Assembly: GCF_902859805.1 (NCBI RefSeq)
Contig: NZ_CADIKC010000001.1
Coordinates: forward strand, 620,001 to 684,000
Direction of reading: 5' to 3'
DNA from: Paraburkholderia sediminicola
Lineage (GTDB): Bacteria > Pseudomonadota > Gammaproteobacteria > Burkholderiales > Burkholderiaceae
Length of the DNA: 64,000 nt
The position numbers and the translations under genes are program-made. Below, in pieces: positions 62,593 through 64,000 of this stretch. Under the pieces are notes generated by a model. It was not told where the DNA came from and searched no databases. It saw only the letters and a list, made by a program, of their open reading frames with translations. Within the stretch, counting starts at the first letter, position 1. Each line of letters begins with the position of its first letter.

Positions 62593-63468
62593 TCACCCGA
62601 GTTCGAATGAGGTCACGCCAAATACGCGTTCGATTTGAAGATCAGGCAACTCCTGCGTATACATTCGCGCGGTTTCAAAGACGCTTGTCATGCCATGCCG
62701 TTCCGCCAGCGCGACAGCAGCGGGATTAGTCTCCGGCACATCGAGGACGATGACCTCGCCCGGCATGCGCGCCACCAACGCCTCGAATAGTTCGCTCGCG
62801 ATCTCGTCGCTATCGGCGAAGAGCGGACCGATCTTGCATCCCGTTCTGCATCGACGCACTACGCCGTAGCCTGCAAGCTCGCCGTCACGAACTACGGCGA
62901 GCGCCGTGGCGTCACGTTGGCCGAGCCAGGTCGCGAGAAAGCGCTCACGCGCGGCCGGAAAGCACTTGCGATCGTAGTCTAGCAGTCGCACGAACGGCAA
63001 CGCCGACGCATTCAAAATGTTCGAACGGATGTTCGAACTCATCGTGTTCTGGACGGATGCCTGAACGACACCCTGATACCGAATGTTGCGATACGCAAGC
63101 TGAAAGCCGGACTTTCTGTAATTTGCCTGCTGAGCGACGACGCCATCCAATCCGATATTGCGCTTACCCAGATAGTCCATGCCGTGCTGCCAGACGCGTA
63201 TGCCGAAGCCTCTGCCGCGAAACGCCGGCTTCACGATATATAGACCGATAAAACCGAAGTGCTCGCCGTAAGCGATCGCGGAAATGCAGGCAATCGGTTC
63301 ACCGCGCCACTCGCCGATGAAAAAACCGTTAGGGTCGCCGGCGCGAAAGCATTCAGCATCGTGCAGGCCGGGGTTCCATCCCTCCGCAGCGGCCCATTCG
63401 ACCGACAACGCCACGTCGTCGGCCGACATGGTGCGCACGATAAAGTCACGGTGCTCGTCCTGATTCAT
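62593..63468 (-). CDS. GNAT family N-acetyltransferase with C-terminal second domain
   Basis: 291 aa from the ATG at 63468. The first half is a GNAT fold: VRTMSADDVALSVEWAAAEG at the start and the acetyl-CoA loop IVKPAFRGRGFGIRVWQHGM (R-x-x-G-x-G). The second half, LLDYDRKCFPAARERFLATW and VVRRCRTGCKIGPLFADSDE, is the extra GNAT-like domain of YitH/YitI-type proteins. The substrate is unknown. The longer start at 63534 has no better ribosome binding site. Confidence 0.85.
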   Translation of the reverse strand: MNQDEHRDFIVRTMSADDVALSVEWAAAEGWNPGLHDAECFRAGDPNGFFIGEWRGEPIACISAIAYGEHFGFIGLYIVKPAFRGRGFGIRVWQHGMDYLGKRNIGLDGVVAQQANYRKSGFQLAYRNIRYQGVVQASVQNTMSSNIRSNILNASALPFVRLLDYDRKCFPAARERFLATWLGQRDATALAVVRDGELAGYGVVRRCRTGCKIGPLFADSDEIASELFEALVARMPGEVIVLDVPETNPAAVALAERHGMTSVFETARMYTQELPDLQIERVFGVTSFELG

Positions 63469-63704
63469 CACGATCGCCTCGCCCACTGTGCCTGGAGCAA
63501 GGAGGCCGCCGCATGGCCGCCACCTGGCTTCCATTGATGTATGCCTACGCCGGCGCCACGTTTGCCGACATGCATCGACAGCTTACACGGCCCGGCGCCG
63601 GACGATTCCGTCAATCGCTTCCACCCTCCCCTAAGCTTCTCCTAAGCCTAGCTCGCTAAGATCGGGCACACGATCCGTCACACGTCCCTCAAAAACCTCA
63701 CTGC

Positions 63705-64000
63705 ATGAATACACTCGAAGCGTTCAATCAGGCGCTCTTTCTGATGATCAACGCCACCCCATCGACACCCGCCTGGCAAATCGACATCGCGCGAATGATT
63801 GCCGATTACGTCATTTATCTCGTGCCGCTGTCGTTGATCGCGATATGGCTCTTCGGCGATGGGAATCAGCGAGAAGTCGCCGTACGCGCATTCTCTGTAG
63901 CCATGCTCGCCCTCGGGCTCAATCAGATTATCGGTCTGGTTTGGCCGCACCCCCGGCCATTCGTGCTCGGCATCGGCCATACGTTTCTGGAGCACGCACC
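63705..64000 (+). CDS. PAP2-type undecaprenyl-diphosphatase (partial, C-terminus beyond window)
   Basis: 98 codons are visible, from the ATG at 63705 to the window edge. The start MNTLEAFNQALFLMINATPS and a first helix (DYVIYLVPLSLIAIWLF) are typical of BcrC/YbjG-type phosphatases; WPHPRPFVLGIGHTFLEHAP is the start of the PAP2 phosphatase motif (the RPF block). These enzymes recycle undecaprenyl diphosphate on the periplasmic side and can give bacitracin resistance. The catalytic histidines would lie just beyond the window. Confidence 0.85.
   Translation, partial: MNTLEAFNQALFLMINATPSTPAWQIDIARMIADYVIYLVPLSLIAIWLFGDGNQREVAVRAFSVAMLALGLNQIIGLVWPHPRPFVLGIGHTFLEHA

Overview
The window is high-GC, densely coded chromosomal DNA from a Burkholderiaceae bacterium, most likely a Paraburkholderia (environmental or plant-associated). 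The basis is gene content and recognised family resemblance, not a database search: a beta-ketoadipate (pca) cluster, a BraR/RsaL/BraI-type quorum-sensing locus, a Burkholderia-type porin, an arsRBCH-type arsenic operon, an oxygen-sensing FNR homologue and many small Burkholderia-type hypothetical proteins. I see no rRNA, tRNA, CRISPR array, prophage or complete insertion sequence.

Layout. 1-3.3 kb: a UPF0280 protein (cut by the window edge) and a 6-hydroxynicotinate-reductase-like Fe-S protein, divergent from a TetR regulator with a palindromic operator candidate between them. 3.4-10 kb: pcaC-pcaD-pcaB and pcaJ-pcaI on the minus strand, then a repeat-rich 1.3-kb spacer (two inverted copies of a roughly 0.3-0.4-kb element plus short tandem repeats) and a divergent LysR regulator. 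10-15.8 kb: folE, a DMT exporter, a DedA-rhodanese fusion, a Cache-GGDEF diguanylate cyclase and a CHAD protein. 16-24.2 kb: PiT phosphate transporter, PPK2, a VOC protein, an HtrA-like protease, gamma-glutamyltransferase and an MFS transporter. 24.4-27.8 kb: a tightly coupled four-gene operon (CDP-alcohol phosphotransferase, 2OG-Fe(II) oxygenase, HpnL-like membrane protein, nucleotidyltransferase) that looks like an uncharacterised headgroup or phosphodiester pathway.

28-38.6 kb: small secreted or hypothetical proteins, a candidate structured RNA, a Tat-exported PhoX phosphatase with a three-half-site Pho box, a porin whose upstream region hides a minus-strand small gene or RNA ending in two intrinsic terminators, a lipoprotein, a YdjM-like membrane protein, a third copy of the repeat element, an AraC regulator and a serine acetyltransferase. 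38.7-47.5 kb: a minus-strand sugar-acid catabolic cluster (DapA-like enzyme, SMP-30 lactonase, four-gene ABC importer, arabinonate-type IlvD/Edd dehydratase), with an atypical SDR at its end. 48-50.8 kb: braR, rsaL and braI with a lux-box-like palindrome, then a GntR regulator. 50.9-54 kb: a universal stress protein with an FNR-box candidate, FNR itself, and an EgtB/SenA-type non-haem iron enzyme.

54-58.5 kb is the most accessory-looking stretch: small hypotheticals, a fusion of a transposase-type helix-turn-helix domain to a Burkholderia-type domain, an orphan ribose-type binding protein and a leucine-rich-repeat protein kinase. 58.7-64 kb: ogt, arsR-acr3-arsC-arsH, a small hypothetical, a GNAT acetyltransferase and the start of a PAP2-type undecaprenyl-diphosphatase.

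Three themes link the genes: phosphate and polyphosphate handling (CHAD, PiT, PPK2, PhoX, Pho-box candidates), catabolism of aromatics and sugar acids, and adaptation to stress or the environment (quorum sensing, FNR/USP, arsenic, thiol/selenol chemistry).
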